40,285 nucleotides of DNA from an uncultured Eubacteriales bacterium (GCA_900539455.1 UQCD01000020.1:1-40285), one strand, 5' to 3'; numbered from the stretch's first letter, positions 1-10,235 are shown. Made by a program: numbers and translations. The notes: a model not told the origin generated them from the letters alone.

Positions 1-2
1 AG

Positions 3-3000
3 TGTAATAATGCTAAGGTTGATACAGAGGGAATGACAGATAGTGCAAAAATCAAATATACATCCCCAGGAATTGTCAGGGTAAGGTGTTCATCAATAAA
101 TAATAGTCAAATATATGAAGATGTAGTGGTGGAGTTACACATAACAAATGAATTATCGTTTAAGTATAGTGAAAATAGAGATATTAACTCCATATATTCT
201 GTTTCAAAAAAATCAGATAGTGATGAGGTAGATACTGTTACTATAAAAGGCAGGGATATAGGAGATAGTGAACATGTAGATATAAAACTAAATATATCTG
301 CTGATTGTACGGAGGATATAGCGTATTCAGTAACTAATTCAGATGGTTTTACTGTAGATGAATCGGGAATAGTAAGGTGTACAAAGTATGGGACTACTGT
401 AGTAAAAGCTGCTTCAACAAAAACAGGAGCAACAGCCTCATACAGGATAAATATAATTGAAGATAGTGGAAATATACAAATATATAAGGTTACAGAGGGT
501 GGAAAAACAGGTATAAGCAGTGAAGGTACAGAGGAAATAGATGTACTTGATTATTATAATGTTAAAACCTTTGATATAGAGGGTGTTATAGGAGAAAATA
601 ATTCCTGGGCATACAAAGAGGCTACCTATTCATCAGATAATAGTTCTGTAGCCATTGTGGATAATGCTGGAAGAATAACTATAAATGGTTATGGAAGTGC
701 AAAAATCAAAGTAGAGGCTGCAAACAAATATAAGTGGTGGAAAAATATTTCGGCGAGCTTTACCTTGGTTGTAAATCCGGCAGCTATGAAGGTAGAAGTT
801 GAGTATGAAGGCAGGGTGTTATCAAAGGATGATGTACTTGAATTAAATGATGATAATGAAGAATATATGTCTTATGATGCACTTGGAAATGGTACAAGCT
901 TTACATTACCTATAGATGTAAAAGCATATGATACTAACGGCAATGAGATTTCAACAAATGTAACTATAAACTCTGATAACCTTACAATAGAAGGGAAAAA
1001 GGTTACTAACCCAGATGATATAGAGAGAAACTTAGAAAGGGAATACAGGATTGTTGTAGCTTCAAATGGAGTGTATGGAAGTACAGAGTATGTGTTAAAA
1101 ATCAAGCTTGTGGGACAAAGGGATAATAACAATGGATATTTTACTGTAACATCAGGCTTGAAAACAGGAGCAGATGGAAATAAATGGGCGATAGATAAAG
1201 ATACACCAGTAGTATTGGAAGGTAAAGAAATCGTTATTGATGAAGAGAAAAATATAAAGTATACATATATGATGTCTGCTACTAGAGATGATAGAAGTTC
1301 GTATGATATTAAGTTATCAATGTTAGTTAAGAATAAAGTGCAAAGTGTAAATAAACAACATTTATTTTATGTAATGGATAGTAATGATGATAACCGCATC
1401 ATTCAGCGACTTTACTTTGGCGTAGACTTTAATGCACCTACTATAAACGAGGTTACCACCACAGCCAATGCTACAGCCTTTGGTATATATGATAATAAAA
1501 GCATATCTGTTACAATTAAGGGAATTGACCAAGAAGGAAATCTATACAAAGCACAGATATTAGATAAAGCAGGTAATGTAGTTAAAAGCGAAAGCTTTAC
1601 TGTTGATAGTGAGGATAATAAGAAGGGTTTTGCTACATTTTCTTTTGCCATAGGGGAATATTTAAGCAAGGCTGGAGATTATGAAATCTGTATAATAGAC
1701 AGAGCTGGAAACAAATCTGAAAAGATAGAGCTTAATAAAGCAATAAATAATTCTCTAAAGGGTGAGTTGCCGAATGCAGATAATTCTTATGTTACAGGCA
1801 ATGAATTTCTTATTGAAAAAGGAAAAGCAGAGGTGGATATTAAGCTTAGTGAAGCATCAAACAGTGTGGCAAGATATGTTGATGCCAGCAACAATTATTA
1901 CTTTGGTGATGATGTTATGCTTGATGTAAATGTATATGATAAGTCAGATGAAATAAATAGCAGTGCTGTATCAGGTATAGCAAGCTTTACAGTAGAAGTA
2001 TACACTAATAACTCACTTGTACAAACAAAAAACATCGGCTTGACTAATCTTAATACAAAGACTGTCAGTTATAAGTATAGTGTAAATACCTCTGATTATA
2101 GATTAGGTGCAGATGGAGAGGTAACAATAATTGTAAAAAACATAGTGGATAATGCAGGAAATACTGTTGGTAGTACAGCTCCCTACACTGTATATATAGA
2201 TAAGACAGAGCCAGCCGGGAATATAAAAGCTGTAGAAACAAGTGGAAAGGAAAATGTGAAATCATACGGAAGTTTTTACAATAAAGATGTTAAATTAACA
2301 TTAGAGCTTGTAGATAGCATTTCAGGTATGGCAACAGCTACACTTTATGTTGGAAATAGAGAATATAAAGGAAATATTGTTAATAAGGAAGGTGGAATAT
2401 CACAGGTACAGTATACATTAAAAGGCAATATAAAAGGAAATGTATCATTAATAATAAAGGATAAGGTAGGTCATAGCAGGAGCTACAACCTTAATGAGCT
2501 TGTTAATGAACAGGGCATAAGAAGGTACGAAAGTAACTATATAGTAGTTGAAAATCTTGCACCAGAAGTGTCCATAAAGGAAACCAGAAAGCCTGACAGC
2601 AATAACAAATGGTACAACAAAGCAGTAGACTTTAACATTAGTATTAATGAAAAGGATGTAATATCAGGAATTAACAGGGTAGAGGTTTTCGTAAATGACA
2701 ATAAGGTAATTAGTGACACCTATGATGTAAAGGGTAAAGAAACAGACAGCAAAAAGCTTACACTTACCAATGACCTGATTGAAAAGTATGTGAATGAAGC
2801 CGGAAGTTATACTGTTAAAGCTATTGTAACAGACAACGCAGGCAACATAGGTCAGGCTGAAAAAACAGTATATATAGACACAACAGCTCCTGTTATTGAC
2901 GATTTAAGTGGCGTAGAAAACGAAAGCTATAACACAGGTGTAGTTACAGTAATTACATCTGTAGCAGAAAAGCATTTCAGTGAAGTTGGCAATGAAACCA

Positions 3001-4673
3001 CAGCCTATGTTACAAGAACTCTTGACGGAGTAACTGAAAAGTACCAGCTTGAGGCAGAGGCAGTTAAAGAAGCTGATAATCAATACAGCTTTGTCTTTGA
3101 TAAGGATGGTACTTATGAGGTTATAGTGAAATCAATAGATGCAGCAGGAAATGCAGCAGCAGAAAAAAGTATTAAATTTACCTTAGACAATACTTCTCCG
3201 TTTTGTGAGATTACTGGAGTTACAGAAAATGCTTATTATGCAGACAAGGCAGAAATGACCTTAAAGGTAATAGAGTCTAATTACGATACAAATGTTGTAG
3301 ACATAAGTGTTGTTAGAAGGTTAGACAATAGGGAATATAAAGACTATGACATAAGCTTTAATGGAACTAAAAAGGAGGATGTGCTTAACTACACCTTTGC
3401 AGACGAGGGTACATACACTTTAAGAGTACAGGCAAAGGATAAGGCTGGAAATACAGCATTTACAAGAACAGTTATATTTACAGTAGATACTGCAGCACCA
3501 GAGATAACCATTACTGGTGTAACAGATATGGGTGCATACAATGATAGTGTAATACCGTCTATAAATATAAGTGATAATTACTTTGATAATTATAGTGTAT
3601 CCCTTACAAAAACAGGTGTATATTTTACTGATGAATATAAGGGGATTGAAAGCATAAAGGATTTAGATGTAACAAATCAGTTCATTAATGGAATGGAAAA
3701 TATCGAAAAGGGTGTAGAGGGAAGCTTTGATACCTTTGCCAAGAAAAGAGAAAATGACGGACTTTATGTACTAACAGTAGCAGCAAGGGATAAAGCTGGA
3801 AGAGTAAGCCAAAAGCAGGTAACCTTTTCACTTAACAGATATGGCTCTGTTTATACCTTTAATGATGTATTAACCAATGTAATGAATGGCTATGTTAAAG
3901 AGGTAGAGGGAGATTTTGTAATAACAGAATATAATGTTAATACACTTACCCAGTTGAGCATGGAGGTTGCAAGAGATGGTGCAAAGGTTACTGACCTGAT
4001 ATATGAAGCAACACCACTAGACAACAGCAAGGCAAGAGGAGATAATGGCTGGTACAAATATCAGTACACCATCAGCAAGGAGAACTTTGTAAAGGACGGA
4101 ATATATGTTATTTCAACTACCTCAAAGGATAAGGCAGGAAATGTTTCACAGACCTTGGTATATGATAACTTATATGCAACCTTTGCAGTAGATAACACAA
4201 AGCCTGAAATAGTAATGGTAAGTGGTATGGAAAAGGGTACATATAATGCTGATGAAATCACAGTAAAGTATAAGCTATTTGATGCTTTAGGAGTAAAAGA
4301 GGTAAGAGTATATGCAAATGATAAAGAAATATATAAGGCAAATGAATTTAATAACAATATGGATTTTGAGGATACATTTAATATAAAGGCAGGAGTAAAT
4401 CAGAAAATCCGATTTGAAGTAGAGGATATGGCAGGAAATGTAACAGACAGCGAAAACGCAGAGGATATAGCCAGTGGAAAGGTTGTAAGCTTTAATAATA
4501 CGGTAACTGTTACTACCAACTTCTTTGTTAGATGGTATTCTAATAAAGTGGCATTCTTTGGCAGTGTTGGAGGAGTGGTGGCTGCTATGGTGGGTGCGTT
4601 TGTGTTAATCTATATGAAAACAGTCAGAGGGTATAGAAAAAAGCATACAATCAGGGAGGAAACTTTAAAATAA
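3..4673 (+). CDS. Giant Ig-like-repeat surface protein, 5' end outside the window
   Basis: The reading frame is open to the left edge (first in-frame codon at 3), so the ATG at 33 is probably internal and the gene is 5'-partial; about 1,550 residues are visible. The N-terminal part has a BIG_2-type bacterial Ig-like segment (SSDNSSVAIVDNAGRI, then YGSAKIKVEA). The rest is a chain of roughly 100-residue beta modules, each ending in AGN plus a strand and opening with a linker of the DTTAPVI / DNTSPFCEI / VDTAAPEI / VDNTKPEI kind. The C-terminus has one hydrophobic segment (GSVGGVVAAMVGAFVLIYM) followed by a basic tail, so it is a type I membrane-anchored exoprotein with no LPXTG motif. Known role of such repeats: stalk-like adhesion or carbohydrate-binding surface proteins. 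The ligand is unknown; any catalytic or binding domain would be upstream of the window. Confidence 0.85.
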   Translation, partial: CNNAKVDTEGMTDSAKIKYTSPGIVRVRCSSINNSQIYEDVVVELHITNELSFKYSENRDINSIYSVSKKSDSDEVDTVTIKGRDIGDSEHVDIKLNISADCTEDIAYSVTNSDGFTVDESGIVRCTKYGTTVVKAASTKTGATASYRINIIEDSGNIQIYKVTEGGKTGISSEGTEEIDVLDYYNVKTFDIEGVIGENNSWAYKEATYSSDNSSVAIVDNAGRITINGYGSAKIKVEAANKYKWWKNISASFTLVVNPAAMKVEVEYEGRVLSKDDVLELNDDNEEYMSYDALGNGTSFTLPIDVKAYDTNGNEISTNVTINSDNLTIEGKKVTNPDDIERNLEREYRIVVASNGVYGSTEYVLKIKLVGQRDNNNGYFTVTSGLKTGADGNKWAIDKDTPVVLEGKEIVIDEEKNIKYTYMMSATRDDRSSYDIKLSMLVKNKVQSVNKQHLFYVMDSNDDNRIIQRLYFGVDFNAPTINEVTTTANATAFGIYDNKSISVTIKGIDQEGNLYKAQILDKAGNVVKSESFTVDSEDNKKGFATFSFAIGEYLSKAGDYEICIIDRAGNKSEKIELNKAINNSLKGELPNADNSYVTGNEFLIEKGKAEVDIKLSEASNSVARYVDASNNYYFGDDVMLDVNVYDKSDEINSSAVSGIASFTVEVYTNNSLVQTKNIGLTNLNTKTVSYKYSVNTSDYRLGADGEVTIIVKNIVDNAGNTVGSTAPYTVYIDKTEPAGNIKAVETSGKENVKSYGSFYNKDVKLTLELVDSISGMATATLYVGNREYKGNIVNKEGGISQVQYTLKGNIKGNVSLIIKDKVGHSRSYNLNELVNEQGIRRYESNYIVVENLAPEVSIKETRKPDSNNKWYNKAVDFNISINEKDVISGINRVEVFVNDNKVISDTYDVKGKETDSKKLTLTNDLIEKYVNEAGSYTVKAIVTDNAGNIGQAEKTVYIDTTAPVIDDLSGVENESYNTGVVTVITSVAEKHFSEVGNETTAYVTRTLDGVTEKYQLEAEAVKEADNQYSFVFDKDGTYEVIVKSIDAAGNAAAEKSIKFTLDNTSPFCEITGVTENAYYADKAEMTLKVIESNYDTNVVDISVVRRLDNREYKDYDISFNGTKKEDVLNYTFADEGTYTLRVQAKDKAGNTAFTRTVIFTVDTAAPEITITGVTDMGAYNDSVIPSINISDNYFDNYSVSLTKTGVYFTDEYKGIESIKDLDVTNQFINGMENIEKGVEGSFDTFAKKRENDGLYVLTVAARDKAGRVSQKQVTFSLNRYGSVYTFNDVLTNVMNGYVKEVEGDFVITEYNVNTLTQLSMEVARDGAKVTDLIYEATPLDNSKARGDNGWYKYQYTISKENFVKDGIYVISTTSKDKAGNVSQTLVYDNLYATFAVDNTKPEIVMVSGMEKGTYNADEITVKYKLFDALGVKEVRVYANDKEIYKANEFNNNMDFEDTFNIKAGVNQKIRFEVEDMAGNVTDSENAEDIASGKVVSFNNTVTVTTNFFVRWYSNKVAFFGSVGGVVAAMVGAFVLIYMKTVRGYRKKHTIREETLK

Positions 4674-4698
4674 AACAATAATTATTTACTAGAAAGTG

Positions 4699-4726
4699 TT
4701 GAAAATTATAGTCATAAGTTTATACT
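4699..4726 (+). promoter_or_regulatory. Sigma-A-like promoter of the kinase-feoAB unit
   Basis: TTGAAA (4699-4704), 16 bp, TATACT (4721-4726), about 25 bp before the GTG start of the kinase gene. Assigned by eye. Confidence 0.45.
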
Positions 4727-4751
4727 TAAGTAAAAGTAAAGGAGAACAGCT

Positions 4752-5618
4752 GTGAGCAAAATTTTTGTATCAGGATTGGTAAATATTGAGGTAACCTGTA
4801 GTATAAATAATTTCCCCATTGAATATTGTCCTATTGAGTACAATTTTCACGGAGTAAATGTAGGTGTAGCAGGTGTGGGTTACAATATAGCAAAGGCAAT
4901 GACAGCATTGGGGGATGAGGTAGATATTGCAACTATTATAGGTAATGATTTAATGGGTAAAACGATTGTTTCAGAGTTTGAAAGCTGTGGGATTAATACT
5001 AGCCTTATGGAAAAGAAACTGGAAAAGACCTGTACATCAAATATTTTATATGACAGGGACGGTAAACGAAAAATATACTGTGATTTAAAGGATATTCAGG
5101 AAACAGAATATGATTTTTCAAAGATTGATTTTGACAAATATGATATAATTATTGCATGCAATATTAATTACAACCGACAGCTTTTAAAAACCCTAAAAGC
5201 GTCAGGAAAGACTATTGCAACTGATGTTCATGTGCTTAACGACATAAATGATGAGTACAATAGAGAATTTATGGAAACAGCAAATATTTTGTTTTTAAGT
5301 GATGAGGGAATACAGGGAAATCCACAGGAATTTATAAGACAAATAGAAAATACATATCACAATGATATTATTGTTTTAGGACAGGGAAGTAAGGGAGCAT
5401 TAATGTATGTAAAGAAAGAAGATAAATTTTATGATGAGCCAGCGAAAAAAGTCGAAAAGATTGTTAATACGGTAGGTGCTGGAGATAGCTTATTTAGCTG
5501 CTTTATAAGCTCATATGCAAAAGGTATGACACCTATTGAAGCACTTGATAAGGCACAGGCTTTTGCAGCCTATAAGATAGGTTTTGACGGAGCAGCAAAC
5601 GGCTTTAAAGCAATGTAA
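4752..5618 (+). CDS. PfkB/ribokinase-family carbohydrate kinase
   Basis: 288 residues, the usual size of the ribokinase family. GTG start with AAAGGAGAA eight bases upstream. The first family signature is seen as GVAGVGYNIAKAM (residues 38-50). The second is NTVGAGDSLFSCF (239-251), where D245 is the expected catalytic base and G242-A243-G244 the anion hole. The family phosphorylates sugars, nucleosides or sugar-like alcohols with ATP in the cytoplasm; the substrate cannot be told from sequence. It lies 79 bp after the Ig-repeat gene and 36 bp before feoAB on the same strand, so it probably shares a transcript with feoAB, without an obvious functional link. Confidence 0.85.
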   Translation: MSKIFVSGLVNIEVTCSINNFPIEYCPIEYNFHGVNVGVAGVGYNIAKAMTALGDEVDIATIIGNDLMGKTIVSEFESCGINTSLMEKKLEKTCTSNILYDRDGKRKIYCDLKDIQETEYDFSKIDFDKYDIIIACNINYNRQLLKTLKASGKTIATDVHVLNDINDEYNREFMETANILFLSDEGIQGNPQEFIRQIENTYHNDIIVLGQGSKGALMYVKKEDKFYDEPAKKVEKIVNTVGAGDSLFSCFISSYAKGMTPIEALDKAQAFAAYKIGFDGAANGFKAM

Positions 5619-5654
5619 AAATAAAAATAGTTTTAAGCGAAACGAGGTCTTAAA

Positions 5655-8030
5655 ATGACATTAAAGGAACTGAAAATAGGAAAAACTGCTGTCATAAAGG
5701 CAGTGGGTGGAGAAGGGGCATTAAGACAACATTTTTTAGATATGGGTCTTATACCAGGAGTGGAAGTGACTCTTGTGAAATATGCTCCAATGGGAGATCC
5801 TATGGAGCTTAGGGTTCATGGCTATGAGTTGACATTAAGACTTGATGATGCGTCAAAAATAGAAGTAAATGAAAATAAAATAGATGAGTATCACGCTAAC
5901 AGCAGAATTGCTTTGGAGGAAAATGCAGGAAAATCAAAAAAGAAAAAGGAAATACCACATCCAGGGTTAGGTGAGGGTGGAAAATATCATCCAAAAGGAA
6001 GTGGAAATCCATTGCCAGATGGAGAGATACTTACATTTGCTCTTGCAGGAAATCAAAATTGCGGTAAAACAACTTTATTTAATAGATTAACCGGCTCTAA
6101 CCAACATGTGGGAAATTTTCCTGGTGTTACAGTAGATAGAAAGGATGGTCCGATAAAGGGACATCCGAATACAATGGTTACAGACCTTCCAGGTATTTAT
6201 TCTATGTCACCATACAGTAGTGAGGAAATAGTAACAAGGTCATTTATATTAAAAGAAAAGCCTAAGGGTATAATAAATATAGTAGATGCTTCAAACATAG
6301 AACGCAATTTGTATCTTACAATGCAGCTTCTAGAGTTAGATATTCCTATGGTTGTGGCCCTTAATATGATGGATGAAGTAAGAGAAAATGGTGGCTCAGT
6401 GCTTATTAATGAGCTTGAAGAGTCTTTAGGAGTGCCGGTTGTTCCTATTTCAGCTGCAAAAAATGAGGGTATAGAGGAATTGGTTGACCATGCAATACAT
6501 GTAGCTAAAAATCAGGAAAAACCTGGCAGACAGGATTTTTGTAGTGCTAATGAGGAAGGTAGTGCAGTACATAGATGTATACATGGGATTATGCACTTAA
6601 TAGAAGATCATGCTAATAGGTATGAGGTGCCTGTCAGGTTTGCAGCTACTAAGATTGCAGAAGGTGATGCACAAATAATAGAACAGCTTCAATTTGAACA
6701 GAATGAAAAGGAAATGATAGAGCATATTATTGTTCAAATGGAGAAAGAGAGAAATCTGGATAGGGCCGCAGCTATAGCAGATATGCGTTTTAACTTTATC
6801 CGAAAAATATGTGATGAAACTGTTATAAAGCCAAAGGAAAGTAAGGAACATGCAAGGAGCCGAAGAATAGATAAAATACTTACCGGAAGGTACACAGCAA
6901 TTCCAGCATTTATATGTATTATGGCAATAGTCTTTTTTCTTACATTTAATATTATTGGTGCATTTTTGCAGGATATACTGGCAAATGGTATAGAGAGCCT
7001 GACCAATATTATGGATATGGCATTGAAAAAAGGTCATGTAAATTCAGTGCTAAGCTCATTGATTATAGATGGTATTTTTAATGGTGTAGGAAGTGTGCTT
7101 AGTTTTTTACCAATTATAGTTACATTATTTTTCTTTTTATCATTACTCGAGGATAGTGGATATATGGCCAGAGTTGCCTTTGTTATGGACAAATTATTAA
7201 GAAAGATAGGCTTATCAGGAAAAAGCATTGTACCAATGCTTATTGGCTTTGGATGTACTGTTCCAGGAGTTATGGCAAGCCGAACACTTCCGTCTGAAAG
7301 AGATAGAAAAATGACAATACTGCTTACACCATTTATGAGCTGTTCAGCAAAACTTCCTATTTATGGATTTTTTACAGCAGCGTTTTTTCCAAAAAATGGT
7401 GCATTAGTTATGGTGTTACTATATTTTGGTGGAATTGTTATGGGAATTTTAGCAGCACTTATTTTAAAGAACAGTTTATTTAAAGGTGAACCAGTTCCAT
7501 TTGTAATGGAGCTTCCAAATTATAGAATGCCTAGTGCAAAAAGTGTAGCACAGTTATTATGGGATAAGGCAAAGGATTTTTTACAGAGAGCTTTTACAGT
7601 AATATTTATTGCTACTATTGTAATATGGTTTCTACAAACCTTTGATATACATTTGAATAAGGTATCTAATTCAAAGGACAGCATGCTTGCATTAATTGCC
7701 GGTGTTATTACACCTATATTAAAGCCTTTGGGATTTGGTGACTGGAGAATATCAACCGCACTTATTTCAGGCTTTATGGCTAAGGAAAGTGTAGTTGCTA
7801 CATTATCAGTTCTTTTGCCATCAAAGGATATATTATTCACTATTTTGACACCATTAAGTGCAGCAGCATTATTAGTATTCTGTTTGTTATACACTCCATG
7901 TGTGGCAGCTATTGCCTCAATAAAAAGAGAGCTTGGAAGAAAATGGGCAGCTGCAATAGTAATTGGACAGTGTGCTATAGCCTGGATAATGGCTTTGGTT
8001 GTAAAGCTCATAGGAGGATTATTTATATAG
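5655..8030 (+). CDS. feoB: Fused FeoA-FeoB ferrous iron transporter
   Basis: 791 residues. Residues 1-73 are a FeoA (SH3-like) domain (RQHFLDMGLIPGVEV). A Lys-rich linker follows, then the FeoB G domain: G1 GNQNCGKT (132-139), G3 DLPG (177-180), G4 NMMD (237-240), G5 SAA (266-268). The helical membrane part starts near residue 415 and has two Gate regions, GFGCTVPGVMASR and LLYTPCVAAIASI, with the conserved Cys-Pro pairs. Known role: GTP-dependent Fe2+ uptake across the inner membrane under anaerobic conditions. FeoA and FeoB are usually separate genes, and here the FeoA partner is covalently attached; no feoC is adjacent. No clear Fur or DtxR box was seen directly upstream. It converges with the MATE gene. 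Confidence 0.95.
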   Translation: MTLKELKIGKTAVIKAVGGEGALRQHFLDMGLIPGVEVTLVKYAPMGDPMELRVHGYELTLRLDDASKIEVNENKIDEYHANSRIALEENAGKSKKKKEIPHPGLGEGGKYHPKGSGNPLPDGEILTFALAGNQNCGKTTLFNRLTGSNQHVGNFPGVTVDRKDGPIKGHPNTMVTDLPGIYSMSPYSSEEIVTRSFILKEKPKGIINIVDASNIERNLYLTMQLLELDIPMVVALNMMDEVRENGGSVLINELEESLGVPVVPISAAKNEGIEELVDHAIHVAKNQEKPGRQDFCSANEEGSAVHRCIHGIMHLIEDHANRYEVPVRFAATKIAEGDAQIIEQLQFEQNEKEMIEHIIVQMEKERNLDRAAAIADMRFNFIRKICDETVIKPKESKEHARSRRIDKILTGRYTAIPAFICIMAIVFFLTFNIIGAFLQDILANGIESLTNIMDMALKKGHVNSVLSSLIIDGIFNGVGSVLSFLPIIVTLFFFLSLLEDSGYMARVAFVMDKLLRKIGLSGKSIVPMLIGFGCTVPGVMASRTLPSERDRKMTILLTPFMSCSAKLPIYGFFTAAFFPKNGALVMVLLYFGGIVMGILAALILKNSLFKGEPVPFVMELPNYRMPSAKSVAQLLWDKAKDFLQRAFTVIFIATIVIWFLQTFDIHLNKVSNSKDSMLALIAGVITPILKPLGFGDWRISTALISGFMAKESVVATLSVLLPSKDILFTILTPLSAAALLVFCLLYTPCVAAIASIKRELGRKWAAAIVIGQCAIAWIMALVVKLIGGLFI

Positions 8031-8067
8031 AATGGGTTGAGAAAGTTTGAATTTCTGCTTTTTAAAG

Positions 8068-8104
8068 GAGCATATAAAAGATTTAAATTGCCTTTTATAT
8101 GCTC
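8068..8104. terminator. Hairpin between convergent genes
   Basis: GAGCATATAAAAG (8068-8080) pairs perfectly over 13 bp with 8092-8104 around an 11-nt loop. It sits between the stop of feoAB and the stop of the MATE gene and can serve both strands. The U-tracts on either side are weak. Confidence 0.6.
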
Positions 8105-8140
8105 TGATTTTATGATTTGAAAGAAAAGTATTAAAAATTT

Positions 8141-9478
8141 CTATGTATTTTCATGCTTTGCCCAAGGTCCTTTATGGAAGAAAATTAGTGATAATGCTGT
8201 TGCAATACACCAGCCTACAGGCCATGCACACCAGATTCCGGTTGCACCGAGAGCAGTCTTTGAGAAGCAGAAGGCTAATACCACACGCAATATTAAATCT
8301 GTAAAGGTAGCAACCATAAATTGCTTCATCATACCAGCACCTCGCAAAATTCCATCAGCAACTAATTTTGCAGATACAACAAAATAGAAAGGTGAAAGTA
8401 TTCTTAAATATGTAATACCAGTTTCCATTGCCAGTTTAGTAGGCTTATCCATAAAAAGCTTTAAAACAATATTTCCACCAAAGAAGTAGAGTAGGAATAG
8501 AGGAAGGCTTAGCATCCAAACCAGCTTTATACCCACCTTAAAGCCTTGTTTAACACGAAGCAGCTTTCTGGCACCTATATTTTGTGCAGTGTAGTTGGAG
8601 ATACCGTTACCAAGTGTTGTAAAGGAGGTAATTACCAGATTGTTTAATTTTACTGCGGCAGAATATCCAGCCATAACAGGAGCACCAAAGCCGTTGATAA
8701 TACTTTGGATAATTATATTGCCAAAGGAAATAAAGCTTTGCTGTAAGGTGCTTGGAATAGCAATTACAACTATCTGCTTTAAAATCTGTGTATCAAATAA
8801 AGGTGCGTGTTCTTCAATTTCAATTTTAGCAAGCCTTTTAAATACTACAATCATTGCAAGGATACAGCTTACTCCCTGACAGAGAAAGGTAGCCCATGCA
8901 ACACCTGCAACCCCCATATTAAAGGATTTAACAAACCATATATCTACGGCAATATTAGAGGTAGAAGATACTGCTAAAAAATAAAATGGTGTTTTTGAAT
9001 CGCCCAGTGCTGAGAAGATACCAGTTGCAATATTATAGAAAAATACAAAAGGTAATCCCCACACATAAATATCTAAGTATAATTTAGAATCACTAAATAC
9101 ATTATCAGGAGTTCTCATTAAATTAAGAAGTAAATCTGAGCCGGTTATACCGATAATCATTAATATTAAGCAGACGATTCCGCTGAAAATGCAGGCAGTG
9201 GAAACTGCTGTTTTAAGTCCACGGTAATCCTTTGCACCAAACAATTTAGATACTATAACTGAACAGCCCATATTACAGCCAAAGGCAAAGGCAATAAATA
9301 TTAAGGTTATTTCGTAGCTGTTGCCAACAGCAGCTAATGCGTTTTCACTAATAAACTTTCCGGCTACAAAGCTATCTGCAATATTGTATAATTGCTGAAA
9401 AATAATACTGCCAAATAGTGGCAAACAAAATCTCCAAAGTACGGACTGTGGATTACCTGTAGTTAAGTCTTTATTCAT
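8141..9478 (-). CDS. MATE-family efflux transporter
   Basis: 445 residues with about 12 hydrophobic segments and two homologous halves. MATE landmarks: N-terminal GNPQSVLWRFCLPLFGSIIFQQLYN split by a proline kink, SFVAGKFISENALAAVGNSY, and ALGDSKTPFYF. The family exports cationic drugs or metabolites across the inner membrane in exchange for Na+ or H+; the substrate is unknown. Its ATG lies 8 nt inside the end of the upstream cytidylate-kinase-like gene, so the two are translationally coupled and controlled from the divergent promoter next to the LysR gene. A second, diverged MATE gene lies at 30802-32160. Confidence 0.9.
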   Translation of the reverse strand: MNKDLTTGNPQSVLWRFCLPLFGSIIFQQLYNIADSFVAGKFISENALAAVGNSYEITLIFIAFAFGCNMGCSVIVSKLFGAKDYRGLKTAVSTACIFSGIVCLILMIIGITGSDLLLNLMRTPDNVFSDSKLYLDIYVWGLPFVFFYNIATGIFSALGDSKTPFYFLAVSSTSNIAVDIWFVKSFNMGVAGVAWATFLCQGVSCILAMIVVFKRLAKIEIEEHAPLFDTQILKQIVVIAIPSTLQQSFISFGNIIIQSIINGFGAPVMAGYSAAVKLNNLVITSFTTLGNGISNYTAQNIGARKLLRVKQGFKVGIKLVWMLSLPLFLLYFFGGNIVLKLFMDKPTKLAMETGITYLRILSPFYFVVSAKLVADGILRGAGMMKQFMVATFTDLILRVVLAFCFSKTALGATGIWCAWPVGWCIATALSLIFFHKGPWAKHENT

Positions 9479-10091
9479 TTCGGGCTGCCTCCATTTCCTT
9501 TAAAACCTCCATAATTGCTTTTACACAGCCATCAATACCAAATTTGCTGCTGGATAACATAAGGTCATAGCTTTCAGGACGGCCCCACGCAGTATCAGAA
9601 TAGAAATCAAAAAATTGCCTTCTCATTCTGTCAATATGTTTTATTCTATGAACAGCTTCATTTTCTGTAAGCTTATTCCTTTCAATGACACGCTTTATTC
9701 TGTCATCATCATCTGCGTAAATAAATATAGAAAGTCTTTTGTCCTTGGGAATAATTGAGGAAGCATTTCGCCCTACAATAACACAAGGCCCCTGCTTAGA
9801 TAAATCCTCAATAACTGCTTTTTCAGCATTGTAGGTTCTTTGACCTTCAGAATAGAAGGTATTTCCTATACCGGCAATGTCAGCGTAGGGATTTCCACTT
9901 AAAAATTGAATACTATTAAGGGGAGATTCCTCTGTCTTAGAAATATATTCCTCACTTAAGCCAGACTCTAAGGATGCCTTTTTTATTAATAATTTGTCAT
10001 AGCAGGGAATATCTAAAAGTCTTGATAGGGTTTCGCCAATTTCGCGGCCACCACTTCCATATTGCCTGCCAATACAAATAATATTATTCAT
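9471..10091 (-). CDS. Cytidylate-kinase-like family protein
   Basis: 206 residues. A P-loop-like nucleotide-binding start GRQYGSGGREIG (residues 8-19) is followed by LLDIPCYDKLLI, then GPCVIVGRNAS and IYADDDDRIKRVIERN, the layout of the cytidylate-kinase-like family (PF13189) common in Clostridia. The family resembles CMP kinases but its true substrate has not been established. It is the first gene of a two-gene unit with the overlapping MATE gene and is divergent from a LysR regulator, which suggests joint control. No signal peptide or membrane segment is seen. Confidence 0.8.
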   Translation of the reverse strand: MNNIICIGRQYGSGGREIGETLSRLLDIPCYDKLLIKKASLESGLSEEYISKTEESPLNSIQFLSGNPYADIAGIGNTFYSEGQRTYNAEKAVIEDLSKQGPCVIVGRNASSIIPKDKRLSIFIYADDDDRIKRVIERNKLTENEAVHRIKHIDRMRRQFFDFYSDTAWGRPESYDLMLSSSKFGIDGCVKAIMEVLKEMEAARNE

Positions 10092-10155
10092 ATAAATTCA
10101 CTTCTTTCTTATTTTATATTCTTATATTTATATATTGTCTTTTGACACCATCCAT

Positions 10156-10191
10156 ATTATAATTCACACATAAGATATGTGTAAAATATCT
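10156..10191 (-). promoter_or_regulatory. Divergent promoter with LysR-type palindrome
   Basis: AGATAT-N7-ATATCT (10173-10191) is an interrupted palindrome of the T-N11-A kind bound by LysR proteins. On the minus strand it overlaps the -35 TTTACA (10180-10185), 18 bp from the -10 TATAAT (10156-10161) that would drive the kinase-like/MATE unit. The position in the divergent gap suggests the adjacent LysR protein acts here; this is inference. Confidence 0.45.
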
Positions 10192-10235
10192 ATTTTAAAT
10201 TCAAGATATACAAATTTGATATAGCAGGTGAAGAA

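Noticed and set aside
6597..7037. 146-codon minus-strand ORF inside feoB
   Set aside because: Shadow of the strongly supported FeoAB frame; Cys/His-rich nonsense composition, no start signal.
7520..8011. 163-codon minus-strand ORF inside the end of feoB
   Set aside because: Antisense shadow of the FeoB membrane region.
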